Origin: Datura wrightii
Taxonomy: Eukaryota > Streptophyta > Magnoliopsida > Solanales > Solanaceae
Reading direction: 5' to 3'
DNA length: 64,000 nucleotides
Assembly (NCBI GenBank): GCA_035772735.1
Contig: JASDFA010000016.1
Location: forward strand, 170,381,001 to 170,445,000
A model generated the notes under the pieces. The model was not told the DNA's origin. It did no database searches and saw nothing but the letters and a program-made list of their open reading frames with translations. Of this stretch, positions 23,101 through 33,939 are shown in pieces. Numbering within the stretch: the stretch's first letter is position 1; every line of letters starts with the position of its first letter. The position numbers and the translations under genes are program-made.

Positions 23101-24896
23101 CTTGCCTTAAGGTAGGAAATAAACCTACCTTTCGGCGTAGGTGTACTCCCTTTCCACTCTCGCATTGCTTCCCCCGGAAAGTGAAATCGGACCGTCTTGG
23201 TCCAGCATTCTAAGTTGGCATAGCATGGCACTAACCAGTCCATACCCATAATGGCATCGAAGTCGACCATCTCAAGTTCTATTAAGTCTACTGTGGTCTG
23301 ACGATCAGCAACCTCTACCGTACACCCCCGGTAAACTCTTTTAGCTGTAATCGAGTCACCGACTGGTGTAAGCACTGAAAAGGGCTGCTGAAGCAATTCT
23401 GGTTCGATACCCAACTTTCGGGCCACAAATGGTGTGATATATGACAATGTAGACCCTGGATCAATCAATACATAAACAGGATACGAACAGATAATCAATG
23501 TACCTGTGACCACGTCGGGAGATGCCTCTGAATCCTGCCTCCCCGGTAATGCATAGGTACGGCTGGGGCCTGCACCTGAGCCAGAGGCTCCTGGTCTACC
23601 TCGGCCCCTATTCCCTGAACTTGAGGGTCTGCGCCCTGCTGAGGCTGCTGGAACTCGTGGCCCTGCTGACGCTCTATCCAGATCATCCTGACTACCCTGT
23701 CCCCTGGCTGGACAATCTCTCATTAAATGCCCTTCCTGGCCGCAGTAATAACACCCTGGGAAGCCCTGCCTGCAGGCTCCAGAATGTAGTCGGTGACATA
23801 TAGGACAAGGGGTGGATGTAAATCTACTCTGTTCTACCCTCCGCTGCTGAGGTGAGGCTACTATCCGTGAACTGCTACCGGACTCCGACTGACTCCGGCG
23901 AATGAACCTGCCCCTCTGCTGTTGTACCGGTGGTAGAGATCTGGGTGGCCTATCTGAAAACCGTGGTCTCGGCCCCCTAGGAATTTCCCTCTGCATCTCA
24001 GCGGGTCTGCTCCTACGGCGCTGCTCTGAAGTCGCCTGTCTGTCACCCCGCTGTCGCTGCCTCAGGCCCTCGATTATCTGTGCGAAGGCCTGCACCCTGG
24101 CTATATCCATATCCTCTCTCAAAGTAGCTGTCATGCACGTCTCTATGTATTCTGGATTCAGGCCCATAATAAAGCGGTGGACTCTGGATGACATGGTGTC
24201 CACAAATGCTGGAGCATAGCGGGCTAAGGAGTCGAATTGTAAGGAATATTCACGAACGCTCCTAGCCCCCTGCTCTAAATGTAAGAACTGGTCCATCCGA
24301 GCCTGTCTGACCTCTCGGGGTAAGTAGTGGTCCAGGAAGGCCTCTGAAAAGCAAGACCAAGTAGGAGGGGTTGCATCTCTTCCCCGAGACCTCTCCCAAC
24401 TTTCGTACCACAAAACAGCAATATCCCGTAACCGGAACACTGCTAACTCAACTGATTCTGCTGGGGTTACGTGCATGACTCTAAAGATCCTCTGTATCTG
24501 GTCCAGAAAGTCCTGAGGGTCCTCCGCTGAATCCGATCCAGTAAATTGAGGGGGTCCCAACGCTAAGAATTCTCTGACCCTGGAACTACCTTGCCCCCCT
24601 GGGGATTCTGCTGCTGTAGGTGGTGCTGGCTGACGCTGAGCAGCTAGCATCTGAGTCAACATAACCACCGCACTACGCAGCTCCTGATCAGATGAAGTGG
24701 GTGCAGGAGCTGTGGAAGGCGGTGCTGCCTCAAATGGTATCTGGCGAGGCGGAGACTGCTGGGAGGGTCGAGATGACACCTCCGTATTGCCCTCAGACCG
24801 GGCGGAATCAGGCTGTAACTGAGGCATCCTGCTGGTGCCTTCGCCCGCTGCTGTATCTAATCTTCTACCTGTAGCTGGGTGCCATTGGTCTGCCAT
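20112..24896 (-). pseudogene. Element X gag-pol polyprotein with two in-frame stops
   Basis: A single frame of 1,595 codons from ATG (24896) to the final stop (20112-20114), broken only by TAA at 22377-22379 (in RT) and TAG at 22137-22139 (between RT and RNase H). Domains in order, counted from ATG: gag core about 125-285; CCHC knuckle C382, C385, H390, C395; retropepsin with D-P-G-S-T at Asp479; RT with F-I-D-D (Asp815-816). After the second stop come RNase H with all four acidic residues (CDAS, DLELA, FTDH, VVAD), the integrase HHCC knuckle, and D-D-35-E with codons near 21152, 20969 and 20861. A chromodomain (SVKVLWRNRN, MTWEAEGDMK) closes the protein. All catalytic residues are present. 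I place the start at ATG 24896 because codons upstream lack ATG. Read-through or template supply in trans is possible but not shown. Confidence 0.93.
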
Positions 24897-24911
24897 AATA
24901 TCTGTAAGCAA

Positions 24912-25093
24912 AGAGGGTGGTGAGTTTCAAAGACCAACTCTATACTGTACCGTTCTATGACACGACTGAGTAAGAAAGAAGAGTAACAATCCTAACATGC
25001 CTCGCAGTCTCCTGCCTATAGTATGTGGTGCACAACACATCCATAGACAAGACTCTGCTTAGCACGGCTTGCAGACTCCCTGGGACACGAACT
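24912..25093 (-). other. Element X leader between PBS and gag
   Basis: About 180 bp of 5' untranslated sequence. It likely contains packaging signals, but nothing specific is recognisable. Confidence 0.6.
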
Positions 25094-25105
25094 GCTCTGA
25101 TACCA
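25094..25105 (-). other. Element X primer binding site (tRNA-iMet)
   Basis: The minus strand reads TGGTATCAGAGC, four bases from the LTR end. Confidence 0.94.
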
Positions 25106-25109
25106 AGTT

Positions 25110-27434
25110 TGTCACACCCCACCTTGGGGGGTATGACGGGCACCTGGTGCCTGCTAGACTCTAGACTACTAAATGGTCCAGCCTGAGCACATCTGGTGCT
25201 TTGGCTGGCTTTGTCCCTATTTCAAGAAACAAATCGGCTATATAACGGCTGTAAATACAGCCTCCGGCCAACTGGCCTGTAGCCATCTGTACCTGCAACA
25301 ACAGCTAACCAGAAACAGGCTTATAACAAGGAACCTATGTGGGCCGACAACGCCACCTTGCTGTCTAGTTATCTATAACTCAACACAAGACTGCTAATAA
25401 CTACGTGACCGGCAAGGTCACCACTACTATCAAATTAAGGCCCCACACGGCCAACATAAACTGAAATACTAAACAGCTACAGCAGACCGCACGGCCTCAT
25501 ACGACCGGCTTAACTAACCACAGGGAATATATACAGACTGCAAGCCTCTACGAATACCGTAAGAAACTAATAGAAATGATCGGGACAGGGCCCCGACCTA
25601 CCCATACTGCACAATAAAAGAAAAGGAGCTACACCTCTGGGAATCAGACTCCGGATGACAGGAGCTGATGACTCACTGGCTGGATGGAATCACGAGGGAT
25701 CGGCTCCTCGTCCGTGAGTACCTGTAGGCAGGCAATACAGCGCCCCGCTGGGCGTCAGTACCACAGGTACTGAGCATGTAAAGCAAACTGAAATATGCAA
25801 CTGAAACGAATAGCACAATAACATGACAGTTAAGCAAGAAGTAGCTAAGTCTATCTAGCTGAGGATAACTGGGGAGAGTTATACATTCTGTAACTAACTG
25901 AGCGTACCTGAAGACGTGTCGTCCTTCTGTCTATCAGTATCTACTAGCACATATCAATATACATAATAATACACACAATACCTGACTGACCCCCATAAGC
26001 CGGAAGGTGCCAACCAAGCAAGCAATCTATTTACCCCTACCCGGGTCTAAACCAACCAAAAACAAGTCACTCCACTCATCTTATAACTGTGAGCTCCTCC
26101 TACCGGCCCCCTTGGGTACGTAGCTCAGGCCTTGGCCTCTGACAATAAACTGTGTCTGAGTCCGAAGACTCCTGCCTCTGGGCACAGGTGTGCACACCGA
26201 GTGGTCTGTCCCTGTAAACAGGGTGTGCTAGCTCTGCGCAGAGTAAACTGAACTACCCCTGCAAGCAGGGTGGTCTGGACCGTATTATCATGGTGGTCGG
26301 CCATCATCGTCCTTTAGTCGGACGGCATCGCCCAGCTGGTGGCGGTATCTGAATCTGGTATCGACACAGCTATAACCCAGGGGCGGTGGGGATGCTAAAG
26401 GGTGCCCACATGCCACAACAAGTCTCAACATACAAAACACATACACAGCAAGCATGCTCAAATGAAAAAAATACTAATCATATTCTCTTCTTGTATCTCA
26501 AGGCCAGTTTGTAATAAATAACTGAAACTATATTCTGTTTTACACTATTCCTGATTGCTGGCTAACTACTGCCTGGCCTTTATCTGTCTATCTGATTATA
26601 TCTGAGTATAACTCAATAACATAGAACATGCCATCTACTACTGGGTACAATCTCAACAAATGTAATACGTATTACCTGACTATCTATTATTCTGATTATA
26701 GCATGATACGTAATGTTATACTAGCATGCTTGCTGGAAATTGTACTAAAATTGTTCCTGTACACTGGGTATCGGTTAATAGCCTTTATTCTATTTACTTT
26801 CTAAGCTGTACTTCCTGGCTTGCCGAAAGAATAACTTTACATACCTAGTTTCTGAGTACCCGACTGACAGATGTGATTTCCGTCGGTATTTCTGTTGTTT
26901 CTCCCAACTACATTCATATACACGTCAATTAGAACTAAATACATTAATATTCGGGAGAAATTATCACTTTTCATATATATATTTATCCCAACTTCAACCT
27001 TTCGGAAAATGATCAAAAACTCGTTATTTCTCGATAGTCCAGAAGGGATAAATGCTCACTGCAACGCTAGGAACACATTGGTACTAATTTAAAGAAATTC
27101 TATTGACTTTACCTCGATAGCACGACGTTTCGACGACCAAATTTCACGAAACCAACTCCGTAGGATTGCTCCCTGCAGCTTTATACGCCTGTACCTAAGC
27201 CGGAATGAAGTTTAGACCGCGTTTCATCGCGTAATTGGAAGGAAATTATATATGTTTGTCGTGGGTTTTCTTAGTACTTTTTCTCCCCTATTTCTTTGCT
27301 GGAAATGGGTTAATTAGATGAAGAGGCCGACTTTTATTTTAATTTTTTTTTTTTTTTTTTTTTTTGCTTTCTAAATCCCTTAACCAACATGACATTAGGC
27401 TATTTTTTTCATTTAAAATTTACGGGGTATAACA
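25110..27434 (-). repeat. Element X 5' LTR (right copy)
   Basis: On the plus strand it starts TGTCACACCCC and ends GGGGTATAACA, and it is nearly identical to the left LTR. Transcription of X would start here on the minus strand. No gene. Confidence 0.93.
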
Positions 27435-27439
27435 CAAGC
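27435..27439. repeat. Target-site duplication of element X, right (CAAGC)
   Basis: Exact repeat of 17511-17515. Confidence 0.92.
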
Positions 27440-27632
27440 ATTCATTAGTTTTACTGTTGTTTATTATTCTATATTTTCCCCCTTCGAAAATAAGTAAATC
27501 AATAGTAATAATTATTCGCATTAACTTAAGTTCTTACCATATTCCCTGTGGGATCGACAACCTTTGTTGGGTTCTATATTTGACAATCGACTACTCATAT
27601 CTCAATTGTGAGGTGTAATTTAGGCAACATCA
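27440..27632 (+). repeat. Element C 5' LTR, right part
   Basis: Resumes the LTR after X (ATTCATTAGTTTTACTG...) and ends CAACATCA, matching 36694-36888. It includes CCCTGTGGGATCGAC, shared with the other Athila-like LTRs. Confidence 0.9.
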
Positions 27633-27637
27633 AATTT

Positions 27638-27654
27638 TGGCGTCGTTGCCGGGG
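27638..27654 (+). other. Element C primer binding site (tRNA-Asp type)
   Basis: TGGCGTCGTTGCCGGGG, one mismatch from the complement of the plant tRNA-Asp 3' end, five bases after the LTR. Confidence 0.9.
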
Positions 27655-27757
27655 AATAAAGCTAAGGCTTTTTTTAATTGTGTTAACTCTACTATTGGTT
27701 GTTATTTCTTTGTTTTATTTTTCTTTTGTTTTTTTGGTTGCTTAACAGGTCTTAGGT

Positions 27758-29330
27758 TTGTGCATGCCCGACATTAGAAGTCAAGGAAATCCCTTGATAC
27801 CAATTGATCATGAACTTGATCTAACGTTAAGGAACCTAAGGAGAATAGCCAACCTACAAAAGCAAGAAACCGTGGAACAACCACAGCAAGAATGTTGGCC
27901 GAAGAGCAAGCTCGGACTAGAGATCATGAGTTATCCAGAGTTGCTGAAGAGCAGTGTCTAGCTGCAGAAGCTGAACGAGCTAGACGACCCAGAGGGCCAG
28001 AACACCAATGACACCAATACTTTGATGAGGAAGAAGATGCGGACATAGATGAAGTTGGTGCCGCTGGAGCGATAGTCCCTCCTCCTTTGCCTGCTGGGGC
28101 AAAGTTTGATATCACTAGTGCAATGATTCAAGTGTTGAATATGAAGGGAATATTTGCAGGTCATGCTTCCGATGACGCCCACGCTCACTTGACAAATTTT
28201 GTGGGTATATGCAAGGCATACAAGCAGCCAAGGGTCAGCCAGGAGGCGATCATATTGAGATTATTTCCATTCTCTCTTGGGAGTGAAGTGACGATGTGGT
28301 TGGCTGAGCCGCCAAACGACTCCATCACTACCTGGAGAGCTCAAGAGAGCTTTTCTTGAAAGTTTGTTCCCACCATCCAAGGCGTTGCAGCTAAAGGATG
28401 AAATATATAACTTCAGGAAGTTCAATTCTGAGGCACTCCATAAGGCTTGGCTGCAGTTCAACAAAAAGCTCAAGAAGGTGCCAAACCATAGGATTCCGAA
28501 TGATACACTATTGGAAATCTTTTAACGGTCCCTGAATGCCAACACAAAGGTGGTTGTTGATACCATCTTAGGAGGATCCTTTATGAGTCATACTTATGCA
28601 GAGGCTGTAGAGTTGCTGGACAGGATCACTAAAACCAACCGAGCTTGGCACACTAGAGAGTCGGAGATTTCGGTTGGCTTTTATATGATTGGTATGTCTG
28701 TCGAACAACGGAGAAATGATGATGAGTGTGACCAGGACATTGCAGAGATAAAGACCACTATGGGGTTGCTTGCCAAAAACTTAATGGGAATGGGTGCAAA
28801 AAAGGTGAACGTTGTAGGTTTTCAGGGCAAGGTCCCAAGAAATGATGGTTGCGAGTCTGAGTCTGAAGAAGAGGTCAATTATTTGAATGATCAGAGGATG
28901 GGTTTCCAAACCAACACCCAAGGTTCTAACTAAGACTCTTGTCCTTAAGGGCAAGGGAACCAAGGTTGGAACGTCTACAAGGATAATAATTTCAATCGGG
29001 GCCAATACCGGGACAACGGGGATTGGAAGAAGCGAGAGGAGTTCAAAAATGATAGGGGTGATCTGTATGTTCCTCCATGAAACCGAGAGCCAGAGTCAAG
29101 CGGCTCAAGGGTCGAAGATATGCTTTCCAAAGTTCTCAAGAAGATGGAGGCAATAGACAACCACTTTAAGGAGCTTCGCATTGATATTTCGAGTTTGAAC
29201 CAAAAGGTGGAGTCACATGCTGTGGCAATCAGGAAAATTGAGTAGCAGATGAGTCAGATGTCTATTGCAGTAAATCAAAGGTAGAAAGGCACACTTCCCA
29301 ACAATACTATTCAAAATCTGAAAAAAGACG
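27758..29330 (+). pseudogene. Element C: gag remnant
   Basis: Open fragments in different frames. 27758-27961 is the N-terminus (PLIPIDHELDLTLRNLRRIA). 28087-28359 is the gag core (MIQVLNMKGIFAGHASDDAH, LRLFPFSLGSEVTMWL). 28550-28933 follows (LLDRITKTNRAWHTRES, KVNVVGFQGK). A degraded tail (29120-29330) resembles the coiled-coil region of B. The three main pieces are in three frames, so it cannot make a full gag. It is homologous to B at 12877-14510. Confidence 0.83.
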
Positions 29331-29399
29331 GTCACTGCATGGCGGTCACTACTAGGAGCGGGAGGCCACAGTTGATCCACCAAGGCCAGTTGTAGTTGA

Positions 29400-30266
29400 A
29401 GAGCTAGAAAGGCCCATGTTGATAAATGTTGATGATGTAGCGGATGTTGACAACACAACTTTGGTTGGGAACCCAGATGTGCAAATTGCTCTAGATAGTG
29501 CAAAGGAGCAAGGAGATGCCGATGGGAAGGAGAAGGAGGCACAACAAAAACTCACAACAATTCCTAGACCTCCTCCTCCTTACCCCCAGCGCTTGAAGAA
29601 CAAAGATTAAGATGGAAAATATCTGAAGTTTATCTCTATGCTCAACCAGCTGTTGGTGAATATCCCATTGGTGGAGGCACTTGAGCAAATGTCCGGATAT
29701 GCTAAATTTATGAAGGACCTCGTCACCAAAAAGAGAACCGTAAGTTTGAAACCTGTTGATAATCTGCACCACTATGGTGCCATCACTACACGGGTCCTAG
29801 CACAGAAGAAGGAAGACCCAGGTGCATTTACTATACCTTGCACCATTGGGGAGGTTGAGTTTGCAACGTCACTTTGTGACTTGGGAGCTAGCATAAATCT
29901 GATGCCGCTAGTAGTATTTAAAATGTTAGGCTTGGGAACCCCCACACGACTTCGATGCGGCTACTGATGGTTGACTGAACAATTAAAAAGCCGGTGGGAA
30001 TTTTGTTTGATGTGCTAGTCAAAGTAGACAAGTTCATATTCCCAGCAGACTTCATGATTCTGTATTGTGAAGTCGATTCAGAGGTCCCCATTATTTTGGG
30101 GTGACCATTCCTTGCAATAGGTAGGGCCCAAGTTGATGTGGAAGCAGGGCAGAGGTTGAACAAAGAAGAGGTTACCTTCAACATTAGCCGAACCATGAAA
30201 CATCCCAAGGAGTTTAGTATAATTTCTGCATTGGAGGATGGGAAAGAGTCACTTGACGAATTCTGA
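29400..30266 (+). pseudogene. Element C: retropepsin-like protease and C-terminal tail
   Basis: 29416-29610 ends RPPPPYPQRLKNKD, the gag-protease linker. 29638-29967 holds ALEQMSGYAKFMKDL and the active-site motif CDLGASINLMP (Asp codon near 29878). 29970-30266 continues as KPVGILFDVLVKVDKF, EVPIILG, one internal stop, then an acidic tail (GKESLDEF) and the final stop at 30264-30266. No RT follows. The C-terminus parallels that of B (PPENEF), which suggests a shared truncated ancestor. Confidence 0.82.
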
Positions 30267-30312
30267 GTAGTCAAGTGACTTGTGGCATGCTGCAACGTTA
30301 AATCAGGTGCTA

Positions 30313-30330
30313 CATGGGAAGCAACCCATG
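30313..30330 (+). other. Post-ORF hairpin 1, element C
   Basis: CATGGG-AAGCAA-CCCATG, a perfect 6-bp stem starting 46 nt after the protease stop. A weaker stem of type TTGT...GCAA lies just upstream. Confidence 0.75.
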
Positions 30331-30369
30331 GAGGTGTTTTGGTGAAGCCCGAGTAGCCAAAACACCCAT

Positions 30370-30415
30370 GTCGTGCCGCGACGTTAATCAAGCGTTTCTT
30401 GGGAGGCAACCCAAG
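30370..30415 (+). other. Post-ORF hairpin 2 module, element C
   Basis: GTCG-TGCCG-CGAC (30370-30382) followed by CTTGGG-AGGCAA-CCCAAG (30398-30415). This is a tandem second copy of the module, 85 bp after the first. Confidence 0.78.
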
Positions 30416-30534
30416 TTGTAAATGTAATAAAAAGTTAGTGTTAACATTTGTTGATGGGTGCAGGTGAATAAGATGGAAAATCTGAAGTTGGAACTAAAAA
30501 CTGGAACTTCAGTTCTGGTGCAAAAAAATCCCAG

Positions 30535-30845
30535 AATGAGTCGTCGTTTGACTTGATGACTCATTTAGCCAGTCGTGAAGAGAACTGCAGAAAATAGGGG
30601 AGCAACGGGTGACTTCATGAATTATTTCTCCAAGGAACGAATCGTTTAGTCCCCTGCCAAGTACACTGGATCAAAGTTTAAACTTAAAGAAAAAGGGTGA
30701 TGATAGTTCACTCAACGAATCATTCGGAAACCAAATGAGGCGTCAAGTGACCCATCCTGAAACTATAACAAGCAAAGGTCCACAACTCAGGGAATGACTC
30801 ATTCGGTAAAACCACAAGTCGTTACGTGAGTCGTTAGGTCCCCAG
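30535..30845 (+). repeat. Palindrome array upstream of ORF2, element C
   Basis: Repeated ATGAGTCGTCG, ATGACTCAT, GTGAGTCGTTAGG-type motifs, the same CGASTCG core as in the C LTR. It lies between the hairpins and an AT-rich stretch that begins the leader. No gene. Confidence 0.65.
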
Positions 30846-31075
30846 GTAAGTTGACCTAACCCGACCCATGATTGTAAATTGGGAAAAGTTAATAATTAAA
30901 ATTAAAGAACCCAATTTCATACTCCCCGTTAAAAACTTCAAATTTCCCTCTTTTCTTCTTCCCCTTCTTCATGAAAACCCATCAAAAACACCATTGAAAG
31001 CAACATCATCATTGCACACTCACTCACAGAAGCACAATCAACTGCTATTGCACTCCATCTCTGATATATTGCATT

Positions 31076-31649
31076 GTAAGTAATCTTCCGCACACAACAA
31101 CTTGGAATATTGGTGGCATTCCATCAAAAAATTTTGAAGACCCATGAATGAGTGAGCTTGAATGATTTTTCAATTTATATTGTGTTCTTACGTGCCTTGT
31201 GATGTAGATAAACCCTTGGAAGTATGAAACATTGATTTTCGATCACGTAGTCACCTAGGTTGATGATTAGTTGAAATTGTGTGTTTGTGGAATTGAAAAC
31301 TGGAAAGAAGAATAAGATGAATAGGAACTCTTGAGCACGATCCACATCACGAGTCGTTGGGTTACCAAATGACTCGTCATGTAGCTCGTGCTGAGTGGGA
31401 AAATTAAACTGCTGAGGAAATGTACTTGATGAATGACCTAATGACTCGTTGCCTCAGGTAATGACTCGTTGGGACAAATCATCAAGTACACTAGACCTAT
31501 TTGAAACAATGTCCAGCCTAGGGTAACGAGTGACTTCACGAATCATTGCCAGAGGCAACGACTCGTTTAGTCACCCGTCAGGACCACTGGCACCAGTTAA
31601 AAATATTTTCTATTTCATCTTCTCTTGTGTACTAACATGGTTTCCACAG
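31076..31649 (+). other. Presumed leader intron of element C ORF2
   Basis: Donor GTAAGT (31076-31081) and acceptor TTTCCACAG (ends 31649), with a branch-like CTAAC about 17 bases upstream of it. The exon then opens at ATG 31655. The upstream 30900-31075 is CT- and A-rich, like a 5' leader. A second palindrome array (about 31340-31595, e.g. ACGAGTCGT 31349-31357 and ACGACTCGT 31558-31566) sits inside the intron. Splicing is inferred from consensus only. Confidence 0.55.
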
Positions 31650-31654
31650 GTACA

Positions 31655-33900
31655 ATGGCTACACGAGGCACACCAAAGAAAAGTCCAACCAAAAAGCAGG
31701 TACCTGAGTGCAGTCGACCATCATACTGAAGGCTGTGAGATGATCCATCCTCCTCTGAAGAGTTAAGTGGATCTAAAGAGGAATATGAGGTATCATAGGA
31801 GCAACTAGTGCGGAGGAAGACCAGGTCTAGGGTTCAAAAAGTTTAAAATCTGACAGCCCTGGTCAACAGTCCCACTTCACTAGCAAGAGATTCGCCCAGC
31901 CGCACTAATGAAAGTGCTAGGGCTGCTGCTGCACTTGTTCTGGAGGCTCCCACAACTGGGCACAATATAGAAAGAGTTGATGAGTCGCATGCCCAGCGAG
32001 GGAACTCAGAAAATGAGCTGGCTAAGACATCGGGCACATTGAATGAGCAACCGCGAAATGTGAGGAGATGGTGTGTCCATGGCATGGAGGCTATATACAA
32101 TCGGGATATTACTTCTAATGACAAAGGCAATCTGAAGCGGAGCATTTATGAGGAGCTAAAGCTGATCACCACCGGTTTGAAAGACTTGCCAGAGCTAGAG
32201 GCAGTATTTGAAAAATACAGGTTCGGGTGGTTGACCAAGCCTTTGGGAAGCTATAGCCCTTGTCTGGTTCACGAGTTTTACGTAGTATATGCAGCCACAT
32301 TACAGCGGTTGCCACTAGGAGGCCAGGATTGGAAGAAGTGGCCTGCCTTGAATCAAGTGATGGTGCGTGAGACCTCAGTTGATATTTGTGAGGAAACAAT
32401 TTCCAAGATGTTGTACGAGCCTGATTACCACGTCCCGATGAACACGACAGAGTTTGATCACAGGGTATCCAAGTTGCGGAAAGTCAAAACAAAGGAGTGG
32501 AATAGCATGGAGCGGATATAGTAGTACACTTGGCTTTCCCGCATCATTGCCACAAAAGGGCCATAGTTGAATGGCTGCATGGTATTGAGTCACAAATAAA
32601 GAAGGCCACTTTGAACTTTCAGGCTAAATTTTGGTGGTCACTGGTGAGGCACAGGCTAGTACCAACAAGTAATGACAATATACTCTCACCCGACAAATTA
32701 GCATTGGTATCCAGCATAATGGAGGGTTACGAAATCAATTTCCTGTGGTTCATCATTGAGGAGATTCTGGAGCAGGCTATAAATGATTGAACGATGATTC
32801 CCTTCCCATGCTTGATTGATAGACTTTGTCGAGATTCTCGAGTGCCAGAATTGCCATTAGTTGATCAGAGAGTGGTGGTTTAGAAGATTACTGATATGGG
32901 GTTGATTAGAGATGATATAAACCTGGTATCGAGGGCGAGGGCGAGGGCATCTGCATCTGCTGGAGCGACCATAATAGCAAAGGAATTTGACAGCGGGATA
33001 CAGACCGATGCAGCACAGTTTGCTGAGTTAGCGGCCGAGCCTACTGAGGGCAGAGAGATAGGTAGACAGGATGAGGCTACAGATGCAGCGGATGCCTCCA
33101 CACCTGCCAATGTTCCTAAATCATCATCTACAATAGCCACAACATCTAGACCATCAGTCACACCTCCACAATCCAGCACAGCCGGCCTAGTCACGGTCTC
33201 ACAGGAGTTTTTGGTTGATATGGCTAGGTAGCTAGCTAAAGCAGAGAAGCAGCAGGCACACACAACTCTATAGGTTAAAGTCTTGATAGAGCAGGTCAAG
33301 CGTGGGTGTCAAGGGAGTTGGAGACATTTTTCAGTTTAGTGCATGGGTGACTGGACACTATTGAGCGAAGGATGGACGAGCACCTTGCACAGTTACAAGC
33401 GCCAGAGTTATCTCGATGGTACGCAAAGCTGGGAGCAATACAATTTGAGGTGCAGGACTTGGTGGCACGACAAACAGCTGCGGTACCTCCACCAGTACTT
33501 CTCGTGATTGATGATGAGTTTTAGGAAGAGCTACCACCAATTTGTTATTTCATCACGGAGGAGCCGGTGGCACATGCTAAGGGGAAGAGGCCTCGTGAGG
33601 AGGCAATGATGATGTTGATACATCTCTGCTCCATCAGCAAAATGGGAGCAGAGTGAGATGGAGAGAGCGTTGCACGAATCAAGAGAGGAGGCTCAACTGA
33701 GAGCTGAGACTGAGGTAGCAAGAGCTCATGGTGAAGGAACGAGCTTAGTTGGATCTGAAAATGTGTCGAGTCAAGCCGGCAATATTAGAGTTGATGTTGG
33801 AGGCGTATCTACACCCTCCACCAACCAGGTAGCTGACACCTGGGTCGCACAGGTATGTTTCCTATTCCCTTGGTTTTTGTCTTGCACATATATGTGTTGA
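31655..33900 (+). pseudogene. Element C ORF2 ('putative plant transposon protein' type)
   Basis: ATG at 31655 opens a short basic N-terminus (ATRGTPKKSPTKKQ), then a stop and frameshift. 32039-32521 holds the recognisable core (LVHEFYVVYAATLQRLPLGG) and, after a frameshift, 32530-32790 and 32896-33231 continue it (FQAKFWWSLVRHRLVPTSND, then GLIRDDINLVSR). 33658-33900 is a charged tail (HESREEAQLRAETEVARAHG). The layout resembles the plant family named putative transposon protein, which I recall from many Solanaceae LTR elements; its biochemical role is unknown to me. It sits where Athila elements have an env-like gene, but I see no membrane segment or signal peptide. Broken in at least two places. 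Confidence 0.65.
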
Positions 33901-33939
33901 GGATGACACATGCTTTTTTGATGGGGGTGGGGAGGGATA
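33898..33939 (+). other. Internal polypurine tract, element C
   Basis: Begins TGAGGATGACACATGC and ends in GGGGGTGGGGAGGGA, right at the ORF2 stop and about 1.4 kb before the 3' LTR. It matches the layout of the PPT next to the LTR in E. Confidence 0.6.

Larger units (their letters stand above)
17516..27434 (-). mobile_element. Element X: young Tekay chromovirus, nearly complete
   Basis: 9.9 kb: LTR 17516-19839, PPT, gag-pol 20112-24896 on the minus strand, PBS 25094-25105, LTR 25110-27434, exact TSD CAAGC. By eye the LTRs differ at roughly two dozen of about 2,325 positions (about 1%), mostly C/T or G/A. It is therefore the youngest dated insertion here. The polyprotein keeps one frame with two stop codons. 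Confidence 0.95.

Noticed and set aside
30530..31600. CRISPR-like array in the repeated GACTCGT region
   Set aside because: Repeats are short, diverged, on both strands and irregularly spaced, in a plant genome; no repeat-spacer structure.
32880..33299. 139-codon minus-strand frame
   Set aside because: Antisense of the C ORF2 region; Ala/Ser-rich because the plus strand is Ala-coding.
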